Assembly: GCF_040689105.1 (NCBI RefSeq)
Contig: NZ_JBFBVU010000002.1
Coordinates: 124,001 to 188,000 of the forward strand
Source: Meridianimarinicoccus marinus
GTDB lineage: Bacteria > Pseudomonadota > Alphaproteobacteria > Rhodobacterales > Rhodobacteraceae
DNA: 64,000 bases
Reading direction: 5' to 3'
Shown here: one piece after another, positions 34,235 to 42,154 of the stretch
Position numbering within the stretch: position 1 is the stretch's first letter
Layout: each line of letters opens with the position of its first letter
The notes under the pieces: model-generated
The model's database searches: none
Told to the model about the DNA's origin: nothing
The model's input: the letters and a program-made list of their open reading frames with translations, nothing else
Position numbers and translations under genes: made by a program

Positions 34235-35622
34235 GCGAGGGTCTCTTTCCATCGGGCAATCTGGGTCCGCACCTGGTCTGGCGCGGTGCCGCCATAGCTG
34301 GTGCGGCTTGCCACCGATTTATGCACACCCAGCACGTCAAAGATATCCCCCCGGATGCCGTCGTGCACCGATTGCATGTCCTCAAGGCTGAGATCGGGCA
34401 GATCGACGCCGCGGCCCTCGGCCATGGCCACCAGCGCGCCGGTGACATGATGGGCGTCCCGGAACGGCAGGTTCAGCTCGCGCACCAGCCAGTCGGCCAG
34501 ATCGGTGGCGGTGGAGAATCCCGAGGACGCCGCAGCTTCCAGCGCATCCTTGTTGCCGGTCATATCCGTGGCCATGCCCGTCATCGCTGCCAACGCCAGC
34601 ATCAGCGTGTCGGCGGCATCGAAGACCTGTTCCTTGTCTTCCTGCATGTCCTTGGAATAGGCCAGCGGCAGCCCTTTCATCACCGTCAGCAGGGCCACAT
34701 TGGCCCCGACGATGCGGCCGATCTTGGCGCGGATCAGTTCCGCCGCATCCGGGTTCTTCTTCTGCGGCATGATCGACGAGCCGGTCGAGAACCGGTCAGA
34801 CAGCGTCACGAAGCGGAATTGCGCCGAGGACCAGATCACCAGCTCTTCCGACAGGCGCGACAGATGCATCGCGCAGATCGAACTGGCGGCAAGGAATTCC
34901 AGCGCGAAGTCGCGGTCGCTGACCGCATCCAGCGAGTTGGCCATGGGCCGGTCAAAGCCCAAAGCCGCCGCCGTGGCATGGCGGTCGATGGGGAAGGACG
35001 TGCCCGCCAGCGCCGCCGCCCCCAGCGGGCTTTCGTTCATCCGCGCACGGGCGTCGGCGAAGCGCGACTTGTCGCGGCCGAACATCTCGACATAGGCCAT
35101 CATGTGATGGCCCCAGGTCACCGGCTGGGCGGTTTGCAGATGGGTGAAACCGGGCATCACCCAGTCGGCCCCGGCCTCGGCCTGCGACAGCAGCGCCTTT
35201 TGCAGCGCCTCCAGCCCTTCCACAGCGGCGTCGCATTGGTCGCGCACCCACAGGCGGAAATCGGTCGCCACCTGATCGTTGCGCGACCTTGCGGTGTGCA
35301 GACGGCCCGCCGCCGCGCCGATCAATTCGCGCAGCCGCGCCTCGACGTTCATGTGGATATCTTCCAGCGCCGCCGAGAAGGCGAACTCGCCGCCGTCGAT
35401 CTCGGCCTTCACACGGGTCAGACCGTCGGTGATCGCGGCCAGATCCTCCCCCGAGATGATGCCCTGCGCGGCCAGCATTGCCGCATGGGCCATGGAGCCG
35501 GTGATATCCTGATCGCTGAGACGCTGGTCATAGCTGATCGAGGCGTTGATCGCCTCCATGATCGCGTCGGGCCCGGCGCTGAACCGCCCGCCCCACATCT
35601 GATTGCTCGACCGCTCGCCCAT
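34231..35622 (-). CDS. argH: Argininosuccinate lyase
   Basis: Splits argininosuccinate to arginine and fumarate, the last arginine step. The 463-residue protein starts NQMWGGRFSAGPD, has the HTARSRNDQVATDFRLW motif (about residues 108-124), TGFTHLQ-type TAQPVTWGHH, and the fumarase/aspartase signature SSIMPQKKNPD (about 278-288) with the flexible serine loop. The ATG at 35622 is chosen from this standard N-terminus; the frame is open to 36372 as antisense. The other arginine genes in the window are argD and argF at 54.5-56.6 kb, so the pathway is dispersed. Confidence 0.96.
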   Translation of the reverse strand: MGERSSNQMWGGRFSAGPDAIMEAINASISYDQRLSDQDITGSMAHAAMLAAQGIISGEDLAAITDGLTRVKAEIDGGEFAFSAALEDIHMNVEARLRELIGAAAGRLHTARSRNDQVATDFRLWVRDQCDAAVEGLEALQKALLSQAEAGADWVMPGFTHLQTAQPVTWGHHMMAYVEMFGRDKSRFADARARMNESPLGAAALAGTSFPIDRHATAAALGFDRPMANSLDAVSDRDFALEFLAASSICAMHLSRLSEELVIWSSAQFRFVTLSDRFSTGSSIMPQKKNPDAAELIRAKIGRIVGANVALLTVMKGLPLAYSKDMQEDKEQVFDAADTLMLALAAMTGMATDMTGNKDALEAAASSGFSTATDLADWLVRELNLPFRDAHHVTGALVAMAEGRGVDLPDLSLEDMQSVHDGIRGDIFDVLGVHKSVASRTSYGGTAPDQVRTQIARWKETLA

Positions 35623-35769
35623 GGTGACCCTCGCTGTGAAATCCTGCGCGACTCTATAGGCAAGCCGCCGGGGCGGCGCAAATCGCTTCACAACCCCGCG
35701 TGCTGGGGCCCGGCCCGCTTGACCTTGTGGGGCGAGACGGCACATCTGGACGAAATACAGGAGACTGCG

Positions 35770-36330
35770 ATGAAATCCGTGATCCTGGCCACGCTGCTGG
35801 CCCTGACCCCCATGCTGGCTCTGGCCGACACCGATCTGGACAGCCTGAATGCCCTGCGCGACGGCGACATGAAAAAGCTGGTGTTCCACGAGACGCCCAA
35901 GCCGGTCTCGCAACAGGCCTTCTCGGATGTCGACGGAAGCACCCTGACGCTGGCCGATTTCGAAGGCCAGATCGTGCTGCTGAATTTCTGGGCCACATGG
36001 TGCGCGCCCTGCCGCAAGGAAATGCCAGGGTTGGACCGCATCCAGGCCGAGATGGGTGACGACGATTTCCGCGTGGTGACCCTGGCCACCGGCCGCAACA
36101 ACCCCGCCGGGATCGAGCGTTTCTTCGCCGAGAACGGGATCACGCACCTGCCGCGCTACACCGACCCCAAGCAGGCCGTGGCGCGGGAAATGAGCATCCT
36201 GGGCCTCCCGATCACCGTGATCCTGAACCGCGACGGACAGGAGATCGCCCGCCTGCGCGGCGATGCGGAATGGGACAGCGACAGCGCCCGCGCCATCCTC
36301 ACAGCCCTGAAAAGTGCCGGTGCCGGCTGA
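35770..36330 (+). CDS. Periplasmic TlpA/ResA-like thioredoxin-fold protein
   Basis: A 186-residue protein with a Sec signal (MKSVILATLLALTPMLALA) and a thioredoxin domain carrying the active-site motif WATWCAPC (Cys78, Cys81). The fold is close to TlpA/ResA, which reduces disulphides on apocytochromes or copper proteins. GLPITVIL holds the cis-proline (IP) motif. It is divergent from argH with a 147-bp region between. The PhoX-like gene follows 127 bp downstream. The partner protein cannot be named. Confidence 0.9.
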   Translation: MKSVILATLLALTPMLALADTDLDSLNALRDGDMKKLVFHETPKPVSQQAFSDVDGSTLTLADFEGQIVLLNFWATWCAPCRKEMPGLDRIQAEMGDDDFRVVTLATGRNNPAGIERFFAENGITHLPRYTDPKQAVAREMSILGLPITVILNRDGQEIARLRGDAEWDSDSARAILTALKSAGAG

Positions 36331-36354
36331 CACCCGACCCCGATCTTCGGGAAA

Positions 36355-36383
36355 CTGTGACATGGCTGACAAGAATCCGTCAC
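36355..36383 (+). promoter_or_regulatory. Candidate PHO box (PhoB site) before the PhoX-like gene
   Basis: Three heptamers at an exact 11-bp period, CTGTGAC (36355), CTGACAA (36366) and CCGTCAC (36377), separated by 4-base spacers. Each matches 5 of 7 bases of the PhoB direct repeat CTGTCAT. A possible -10 (TAGCCT, 36394-36399) starts 10 bp downstream, the geometry of PhoB-activated promoters. The distance to the ATG is 75 bp. Confidence 0.55.
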
Positions 36384-36457
36384 GCTGGGCCCCTAGCCTA
36401 CGCGCCTAGCCGTCGGGTGCGCTTGTGCTCCGGCCGCCAATGGACAGGAGCCATTCC

Positions 36458-38017
36458 ATGAAAAAGACGGTCGCCTTGCTGCTTGCAGCAACCGCTTTGA
36501 CCTCCGCCGCGCAGGCCGACAGCCTGGTGCGCGTGCTGACCGCCCCGCTGGGCGCTGAAATCACCGGATTGTACGAACAGGGCGGTGATCTGTTCGCCAA
36601 CATGCAGCATCCCGACGGCGAGATCGGCGGCGCCTTTTCCAAGGCCGTCGTCGGCGTGATCTCGAACGTCAACTGGACCGGCGGCGAACATGCCGCGCCG
36701 ACCGATGAGGCCGCCAGGAAAACCGTGACCTCGACGCTGGGCGACTACCAGATCCTGCTGAGCGAGGGCGAAAACGGCGTCGGCGTCATCACCTCGATCG
36801 CGGGCGAAGAACTGCTGGTCTCGAACGACCCCGATTTCAACGGTTTCATCCCCACCGGCGCCAACACCGGCTTCTTGTTCACCAACTGGGAAAACCGCCC
36901 CGGCGGCATGTCCCGCGCCGCGCTGACCCGCGCAGACAATGGCCGCTGGTCGGTGGACGGCGTCGAGATGCTGGACTTCTCCTCGGTCGGCGGCACCTGG
37001 GTCAACTGCTTTGGCACCGTGTCGCCCTGGGGCACGCCGCTGACCTCGGAAGAGCTGTATTTCGACGACACCGCCGACTGGAACAACCCCGAGTACAAAT
37101 ACGTCGAGGACACCAAGGTTCTGGCCGCCTATCTGGGCGAAGATCAGTACCCGAACCCCTACGACTATGGCTATATCGTCGAGATCACCGATCCCACCGA
37201 CACTGCCGCGCCGGTCAAGCACTTTGCCCTGGGCCGCTTCAGCCATGAAAACGCCGTGGTCATGCCCGACCAGAAAACCGTCTACCTGTCGGACGACGGC
37301 ACCGGCGTGGTGTTCTTCAAGTTCATCGCCGACACGGCGGGCGACCTGAGCGCCGGCACGCTGTTCGCCGCCAAGATCGTCCAAGACGGCCCTGCCGGTG
37401 CCGACGCGGGCGAAACCGCGCTGAACATCCACTGGATCGAACTGGCGCATGGGTCGAACGACGAGATCGCGAGCTGGATCACCGAATATGACGGCATCGG
37501 GCTGGATGACTACTCGGCAGACGCGACCAACTACATCACCGACGAAGACGTCGCGGCCTGGGCTGCCGGAGAGGCCACCGACAACCGTGTCGCATTCCTG
37601 GAATCCCGCAAGGCCGCCGTTGCCAAGGGCGCCACGGGCGAGTTCCGCAAGATGGAAGGCGTGAACATCAACCTAGACGGCGCCGCCGATGGGTCGGTTC
37701 CCTTCATGTACATGGCCATGTCGTCAATCGGCAAAACCATGTCGGATGGCGAAGGCGACATCGATCTGGCCGAGAACAAATGCGGCGTGGTCTACGAGAT
37801 GGAGCTGGACGCCAGCTTTGACGTGGCCCGCATGGTACCGGTTGTGGCCGGCTTCGGCTACAACAAGGACAATGCCCCCAACGCCTGCCCGGTCGCATCG
37901 GTGTCGAACCCCGACAACCTGATCGTGCGCAAGGATGGCTCGGTCCTGATCGGTGAAGACACATCTTCACATGAAAACAACGCCCTGTGGATCTACACCA
38001 AGGGTCAGCAGTCGTAA
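36458..38017 (+). CDS. PhoX/DUF839 family secreted phosphatase
   Basis: A 519-residue protein with a Sec signal (MKKTVALLLAATALTSAAQA) rather than the twin-arginine signal of classical PhoX. Conserved PhoX/DUF839 features are GRFSHENAVV with YLSDDG (about residues 260-285), the central VFFKF block, and the C-terminal GEDTSSHENNALWIY. PhoX enzymes are calcium/iron-dependent alkaline phosphatases of the periplasm. The candidate PHO box upstream fits phosphate-starvation control. An inverted repeat and T-run terminate the gene. Substrate range is not deducible, and the missing RR signal is worth noting. Confidence 0.82.
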   Translation: MKKTVALLLAATALTSAAQADSLVRVLTAPLGAEITGLYEQGGDLFANMQHPDGEIGGAFSKAVVGVISNVNWTGGEHAAPTDEAARKTVTSTLGDYQILLSEGENGVGVITSIAGEELLVSNDPDFNGFIPTGANTGFLFTNWENRPGGMSRAALTRADNGRWSVDGVEMLDFSSVGGTWVNCFGTVSPWGTPLTSEELYFDDTADWNNPEYKYVEDTKVLAAYLGEDQYPNPYDYGYIVEITDPTDTAAPVKHFALGRFSHENAVVMPDQKTVYLSDDGTGVVFFKFIADTAGDLSAGTLFAAKIVQDGPAGADAGETALNIHWIELAHGSNDEIASWITEYDGIGLDDYSADATNYITDEDVAAWAAGEATDNRVAFLESRKAAVAKGATGEFRKMEGVNINLDGAADGSVPFMYMAMSSIGKTMSDGEGDIDLAENKCGVVYEMELDASFDVARMVPVVAGFGYNKDNAPNACPVASVSNPDNLIVRKDGSVLIGEDTSSHENNALWIYTKGQQS

Positions 38018-38028
38018 GCTGACATCGC

Positions 38029-38059
38029 GGGAGGGCATTTTGTCCCTCCCGCACCTTTT
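38029..38059 (+). terminator. Rho-independent terminator of the PhoX-like gene
   Basis: A perfect 9-bp stem (GCGGGAGGG / CCCTCCCGC) with an 8-base loop, followed by ACCTTTT, about 12 bases after the stop. It ends this transcript before the imelysin gene. Confidence 0.85.
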
Positions 38060-38093
38060 CCGATAAAATCTGTCGGAAAGGGCTTTCCTGACA
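38057..38093. promoter_or_regulatory. Overlapping inverted repeats in the imelysin promoter region
   Basis: TTTCCGA (38057-38063) and TCGGAAA (38073-38079) form a 7-bp inverted repeat with a 9-base spacer. The second arm overlaps GGAAAG (38075) that pairs with CTTTCC (38083) across GG, flanked by TGTC/TGACA. Three half-sites of the same TTTCC type thus stand within 32 bp. They do not match the Irr, RirA or Fur boxes I know. Confidence 0.5.
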
Positions 38094-38120
38094 AAAACCA
38101 TCACCTAATGTCCGCACAAT

Positions 38121-38141
38121 GCCCGCCCCTTTCCGGCGGGC
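38121..38141 (+). promoter_or_regulatory. Leader hairpin just upstream of the imelysin ribosome site
   Basis: GCCCGCC / GGCGGGC with a 7-base loop ends 9 bases before AAGGAG (38150-38155). It could affect translation of imelysin or be a weak attenuator (flank CTTGATTT). Confidence 0.4.
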
Positions 38142-38160
38142 CTTGATTTAAGGAGATACC

Positions 38161-39423
38161 ATGCCCCGTCCCACCCTGCGCCTTGCTGCATTGCTGCTGT
38201 CCGCAGCCCCGCTGGCCACCGCGGCCCATGCCGCCGATCCCGCCGCCGTTGTCGCCAATTATGCCGACATCGCCCATGCCGGATACGAGGACAGCCTGAT
38301 CCGGGCGGGCGAATTGAACGCCGCCATCGATGCCCTGATCGCCGCGCCCTCCGACGCCACGCTGGACGCCGCCAGGGCCGCCTGGATCGCCGCTCGCGTA
38401 CCCTATCAGCAGACCGAGGTCTTCCGGTTCGGCAACCCGGTGGTCGATGACTGGGAAGGCAAGGTGAACGCCTGGCCGCTGGATGAAGGGCTGATCGACT
38501 ATATCGACCCGATGCTGGGCGCCAATGACGAGAACCCCTATTCGGTGGTCAACGTGATCGCCAACCCGACCTTCGAGATTTCCGGCACCACCGTCGACGC
38601 CACCGAGATCACCCCGGCGCTGCTGGAAAGCCTGCACGAGATCGACGGCATCGAGGCCAATGTGGCCACCGGCTATCACGCTATCGAATTCCTGCTCTGG
38701 GGGCAGGATCTGAACGGCACCGGCCCCGGCGCGGGCGCGCGTCCGGCCAGCGATTTCGATCCGGCCAGTTGTACGGGCGGAAACTGCGACCGCCGTGTTG
38801 CCTATCTGAAAGCCGCCACCGACCTGCTGATCGCGGATCTGGAAGACATCGTTGCCGCCTGGGGCGAAGGCGGTCAGGGCCGTGCCGATGTGACCGCCGA
38901 TCCGCAACAGGGCATGGTCATGGCCTTCACCGGCATGGGTTCGCTGTCCTACGGCGAACTGGCGGGCGAGCGCATGAAACTGGGCGTGCTGCTGCACGAC
39001 CCGGAAGAAGAGCACGACTGCTTCTCGGACAACACCCACGCCAGCCATTTCTTTGACGGTCTGGGCATCCGCAACGTCTATACCGGCAGCTATACCCGCA
39101 TCGACGGCAGCATCGTCGAAGGCCCCTCGCTGCAAGACATGGTGGCCAGCGCCGATGCCGATCTGGCCGCCAACCTGCTGAGCGACCTGGATGCCAGTGT
39201 CGCGGCTCTGGGCGGGGTGGTGGCGTCGGCCGAGGCCGGCACCGCCTATGACCAGCTGCTGGGCATGGGCAACCCCGAAGGCAACGCGCTGGTTCAGACC
39301 GCCATCGACGCGCTGGTCGGCCAGACCCGCAACATCGAACGGGCGGTGGATGTGGTCGGGCTGGATGGTGTCGGCATCGAAGGCTCCGACAGCCTGGATG
39401 CGCCCAACGCCGTGTTCGAATAA
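38161..39423 (+). CDS. Imelysin (IrpA-type) iron-uptake peptidase M75 homologue
   Basis: A 420-residue secreted protein with signal MPRPTLRLAALLLSAAPLATAAHA. The imelysin signature GxHxxE is present as GYHAIEFLLWG (Gly171, His173, Glu176), and the DWEGKVNAWPLDEG and FSDNTHASHFFDG blocks match IrpA/imelysin. Imelysins are iron-regulated periplasmic or outer-membrane proteins that bind or help take up iron; peptidase activity is doubtful. A hairpin terminator follows, so the gene has its own transcript, next to the di-heme oxidoreductase operon. Dyads in the leader suggest a repressor. Confidence 0.92.
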   Translation: MPRPTLRLAALLLSAAPLATAAHAADPAAVVANYADIAHAGYEDSLIRAGELNAAIDALIAAPSDATLDAARAAWIAARVPYQQTEVFRFGNPVVDDWEGKVNAWPLDEGLIDYIDPMLGANDENPYSVVNVIANPTFEISGTTVDATEITPALLESLHEIDGIEANVATGYHAIEFLLWGQDLNGTGPGAGARPASDFDPASCTGGNCDRRVAYLKAATDLLIADLEDIVAAWGEGGQGRADVTADPQQGMVMAFTGMGSLSYGELAGERMKLGVLLHDPEEEHDCFSDNTHASHFFDGLGIRNVYTGSYTRIDGSIVEGPSLQDMVASADADLAANLLSDLDASVAALGGVVASAEAGTAYDQLLGMGNPEGNALVQTAIDALVGQTRNIERAVDVVGLDGVGIEGSDSLDAPNAVFE

Positions 39424-39443
39424 CCCAGACTAGACCCACTGCG

Positions 39444-39467
39444 ACGGGCGGCGTTCCAGCCGCCCGT
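39444..39467 (+). terminator. Terminator after imelysin
   Basis: Perfect 9-bp stem (ACGGGCGGC / GCCGCCCGT) with a 6-base loop, then GCGCTTTTCC. It lies 21 bases after the imelysin stop and separates it from the di-heme oxidoreductase operon. Confidence 0.8.
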
Positions 39468-39520
39468 GCGCTTTTCCGGTCGTCCTGCCCGACCTGATAG
39501 CCCAAACCGCGACGCCCCCA

Positions 39521-41053
39521 ATGATCCGAACCGCCCTTCTTGCTCTGGCCGTGACAGCCGCCACACCGCTGGCCGCGCAGACCCCGCCTGCCGGGCCGTG
39601 GGGAGAGCCGCATCTGCCGCCCGCACCGCGCAGCCCGGTCGAGGCGGCCCGTATCGCCCGCGTCACCGCCCCCACGCAATCCTTCGACGCCGCCGAGACG
39701 TATGAGACTCATCCCGCCGGGGCCGCCACCAAATTCGCCGCGCCCTCACGCAATGCGTTTTCCTTTCCCTCGGCCAACATGGGTTTCGCCCGCGAGATGG
39801 ATTTCAGGCTGGGCAACGGGCTGTTCAAGAAGCTTTGGGTCACGGCACCGGCGTCGACCAGATCCTCCGACGGGCTGGGGCCGCTGTACAATGCGCGGGC
39901 CTGCCAGCGTTGCCATATCAAGGACGGGCGCGGCCATCCGCCGTCCGGGTCCGAGGACAGCGGTGTCTCGATGCTGCTGCGCCTGTCGATCCCTGATACG
40001 GCCTCGGACCTGCCGGCCGAGACGCTGGCCTATCTGTCGAACGCGCCCGAACCCACCTATGGGCTGCAACTTCAGGACAAGTCCATTGCCGGGCTGGCCG
40101 CCGAAGGCCGTATCGCGATCAGCCACACACCGGTGCCCGTGACGCTGGGCGATGGCACAACCGTCACCCTGCGCCAGCCGCAGTACACGGTCGTTGACCC
40201 GGCCCACGGCCCGCTGCATCCCGACACCCAGATCAGCCCGCGCATCGCGCCGCAAATGATCGGGCTGGGGCTGATCGAGGCGATCCCCGAGGCCGACATT
40301 CTGGCCCATGCCGACCCGCAGGACCGCGACGGCGACGGCATCTCGGGCCGCCCCAACGTGGTCTGGTCGACGGCGCACGGGCAATGGATGCTGGGCCGAT
40401 TCGGGCTCAAGGCAGGCTCCCCCAGCCTGCGCGAGCAATCGGCGGATGCGTTTTCCGGCGATATCGGGCTGTCTACCGCGCTGCACCCGGCGGCCTGGGG
40501 CGATTGCACCGAGGCCCAGCCGCTGTGCCGCACCGCCCCCGATGGCGCCCTGGGCGCGCCTGACGGTCTGGAAGTGTCCGATCAGGTTTTGGACCTTGTC
40601 ATCTTCTACAGCCGCAACCTGGCCGTGCCCGCCCGCCGCAACCCCGAAGACCACCGGGTTCTGCGCGGCAAGGCGCTGTTCTACCAGGCCGGCTGTGCCG
40701 CCTGCCACAGACCGAAATACGTCACCCACCGCCTGCCCGATCGCCCCGAACAAAGCTTTCAACTGATCTGGCCCTATTCCGACTTCCTGCTGCATGACAT
40801 GGGCGCGGGACTGGCCGACAACCGCCCCGAATGGCAGGCGACGGGCCGCGAATGGCGCACCCCGCCGCTGTGGGGGATCGGGCTGACCGCAACGGTTTCA
40901 GGCCATACCCAGTTTCTGCACGATGGCCGCGCAGGCTCGCTCCTTGAAGCGATTCTGTGGCATGGCGGAGAGGCCGAAGCCGCCCGCGAGGCCGTCCGCA
41001 TGATGCCCGCCGAAGACCGCGACGCCCTGATCCTGTTCCTGGAGTCCCTGTGA
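39521..41053 (+). CDS. Di-heme oxidoreductase (DUF1111, DHOR type)
   Basis: Secreted c-type cytochrome of 510 residues with signal MIRTALLALAVTAATPLAA. Two heme-binding motifs, CQRCH (Cys128-His132) and CAACH (Cys392-His396), are visible, in the layout of the DUF1111 thiol-oxidoreductase/DHOR family. In many bacteria this gene sits between imelysin genes in an iron-regulated locus. The last base of its stop is the first base of the next ATG (TGATG), so expression is coupled. A redox role in iron uptake, for instance changing iron or ligand state, is inference from context. Confidence 0.9.
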   Translation: MIRTALLALAVTAATPLAAQTPPAGPWGEPHLPPAPRSPVEAARIARVTAPTQSFDAAETYETHPAGAATKFAAPSRNAFSFPSANMGFAREMDFRLGNGLFKKLWVTAPASTRSSDGLGPLYNARACQRCHIKDGRGHPPSGSEDSGVSMLLRLSIPDTASDLPAETLAYLSNAPEPTYGLQLQDKSIAGLAAEGRIAISHTPVPVTLGDGTTVTLRQPQYTVVDPAHGPLHPDTQISPRIAPQMIGLGLIEAIPEADILAHADPQDRDGDGISGRPNVVWSTAHGQWMLGRFGLKAGSPSLREQSADAFSGDIGLSTALHPAAWGDCTEAQPLCRTAPDGALGAPDGLEVSDQVLDLVIFYSRNLAVPARRNPEDHRVLRGKALFYQAGCAACHRPKYVTHRLPDRPEQSFQLIWPYSDFLLHDMGAGLADNRPEWQATGREWRTPPLWGIGLTATVSGHTQFLHDGRAGSLLEAILWHGGEAEAAREAVRMMPAEDRDALILFLESL

Positions 41054-42150
41054 TGATCCGCCTGACCGCCCTGATGTTCACCGCCGCCCTGCTGGCGTCC
41101 CCGTTGGCCGCGGAAAGCGAGGTCCCGGAGACCCCGTCCGATGGCAGCTACAACACCGAGCTTGGCCTGCCCTACGGCGCGCCGGGACGGGGCGAGATCG
41201 ACCACGAAGCCCTGCGCCGCCGGTCTCTGGAGGTGCTGGAACGTCAATTCGGCGCCTTCGACAGCGCCGCCGCCGGGCTGGCCGAAGTGGCCGCCGCCCA
41301 TTGCACGGGCGAGGTCAGCGAGGACGCCCTGAAAGCGCAATTCGCGGCCACATGGCTGGCCTGGGCGCCGCTGGACAGCTACCAGTTTGGCCCGATCCAG
41401 AACATCGGCGCCGCGCTGACCGTGAATTTCTGGCCCGACAAGAAGAACTTCGTGGGCCGGGGCCTGCGCGCACTGCTGGAACTGCCGCCGGAGCAACAGG
41501 CCGACCCATCGGTTGTGGCTGGGGCTTCTGCCGCGGCGCAGGGCCTGCCGGCGCTGGAGACGCTGCTCTATACCGATCTGCCGCCCTGCCCGGCGGTGGT
41601 AGGCATATCGGGCTACATGGCGGGGCTATCCAACGCGCTTTACCAGCTATGGTTCGGCCCGGACGGCTGGGCCGATCTGGCACGCACGACGGGGCCGGAC
41701 AACCCGGTCTACCTGTCGGCAGAGGAATTCACCAAGACGCTCTACACCGCCGTGGACTTCGGACTTGTCCGCATCGAAGAGGCGCGGCTGGGCCGCCCGT
41801 TGGGCACCTATGAGCGCAGCTTCCCCACACGGGCCGAGGCCTGGCGCTCGGGCCTGACCAACCCGATCATCCACGCCCAGTTGCGCGGGCTGGAGGATCT
41901 GATCGCGCTTGGCTTTGCCGGGGATGTCCGCGAACCCGACCGGGCGTGGATCCTTCAGGTCTTTGAACAGGCCCATGACCGGCTGGACGCCATTGGTGTG
42001 GACATCAGCACGGCAGTTGAGGACCCGGCCACGCGCTTCCGGGTGGAGTCCCTGCAGGACAAGATCGCCTATCTGCGCAGCGAGTTGGCCCAGACCATCG
42101 GCCCGGAACTGGGCGTGGACACCGGCTTTTCCGCAGCTGACGGAGACTGA
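41053..42150 (+). CDS. Second imelysin-family protein
   Basis: A 365-residue secreted protein (signal MIRLTALMFTAALLASPLAA) of the imelysin superfamily, helix-rich. The active GxHxxE motif is altered to GLPALETLLY, so the His is a Pro, as in the paralogous subgroup that accompanies DHOR. The start at 41053 overlaps the DHOR stop by one base. It is translated with the oxidoreductase and precedes the DUF1513 gene by 4 bp. It is likely a partner, perhaps a binding scaffold, of the imelysin/DHOR locus; direct iron binding is not shown. Confidence 0.87.
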   Translation: MIRLTALMFTAALLASPLAAESEVPETPSDGSYNTELGLPYGAPGRGEIDHEALRRRSLEVLERQFGAFDSAAAGLAEVAAAHCTGEVSEDALKAQFAATWLAWAPLDSYQFGPIQNIGAALTVNFWPDKKNFVGRGLRALLELPPEQQADPSVVAGASAAAQGLPALETLLYTDLPPCPAVVGISGYMAGLSNALYQLWFGPDGWADLARTTGPDNPVYLSAEEFTKTLYTAVDFGLVRIEEARLGRPLGTYERSFPTRAEAWRSGLTNPIIHAQLRGLEDLIALGFAGDVREPDRAWILQVFEQAHDRLDAIGVDISTAVEDPATRFRVESLQDKIAYLRSELAQTIGPELGVDTGFSAADGD

Positions 42151-42154
42151 GCCG

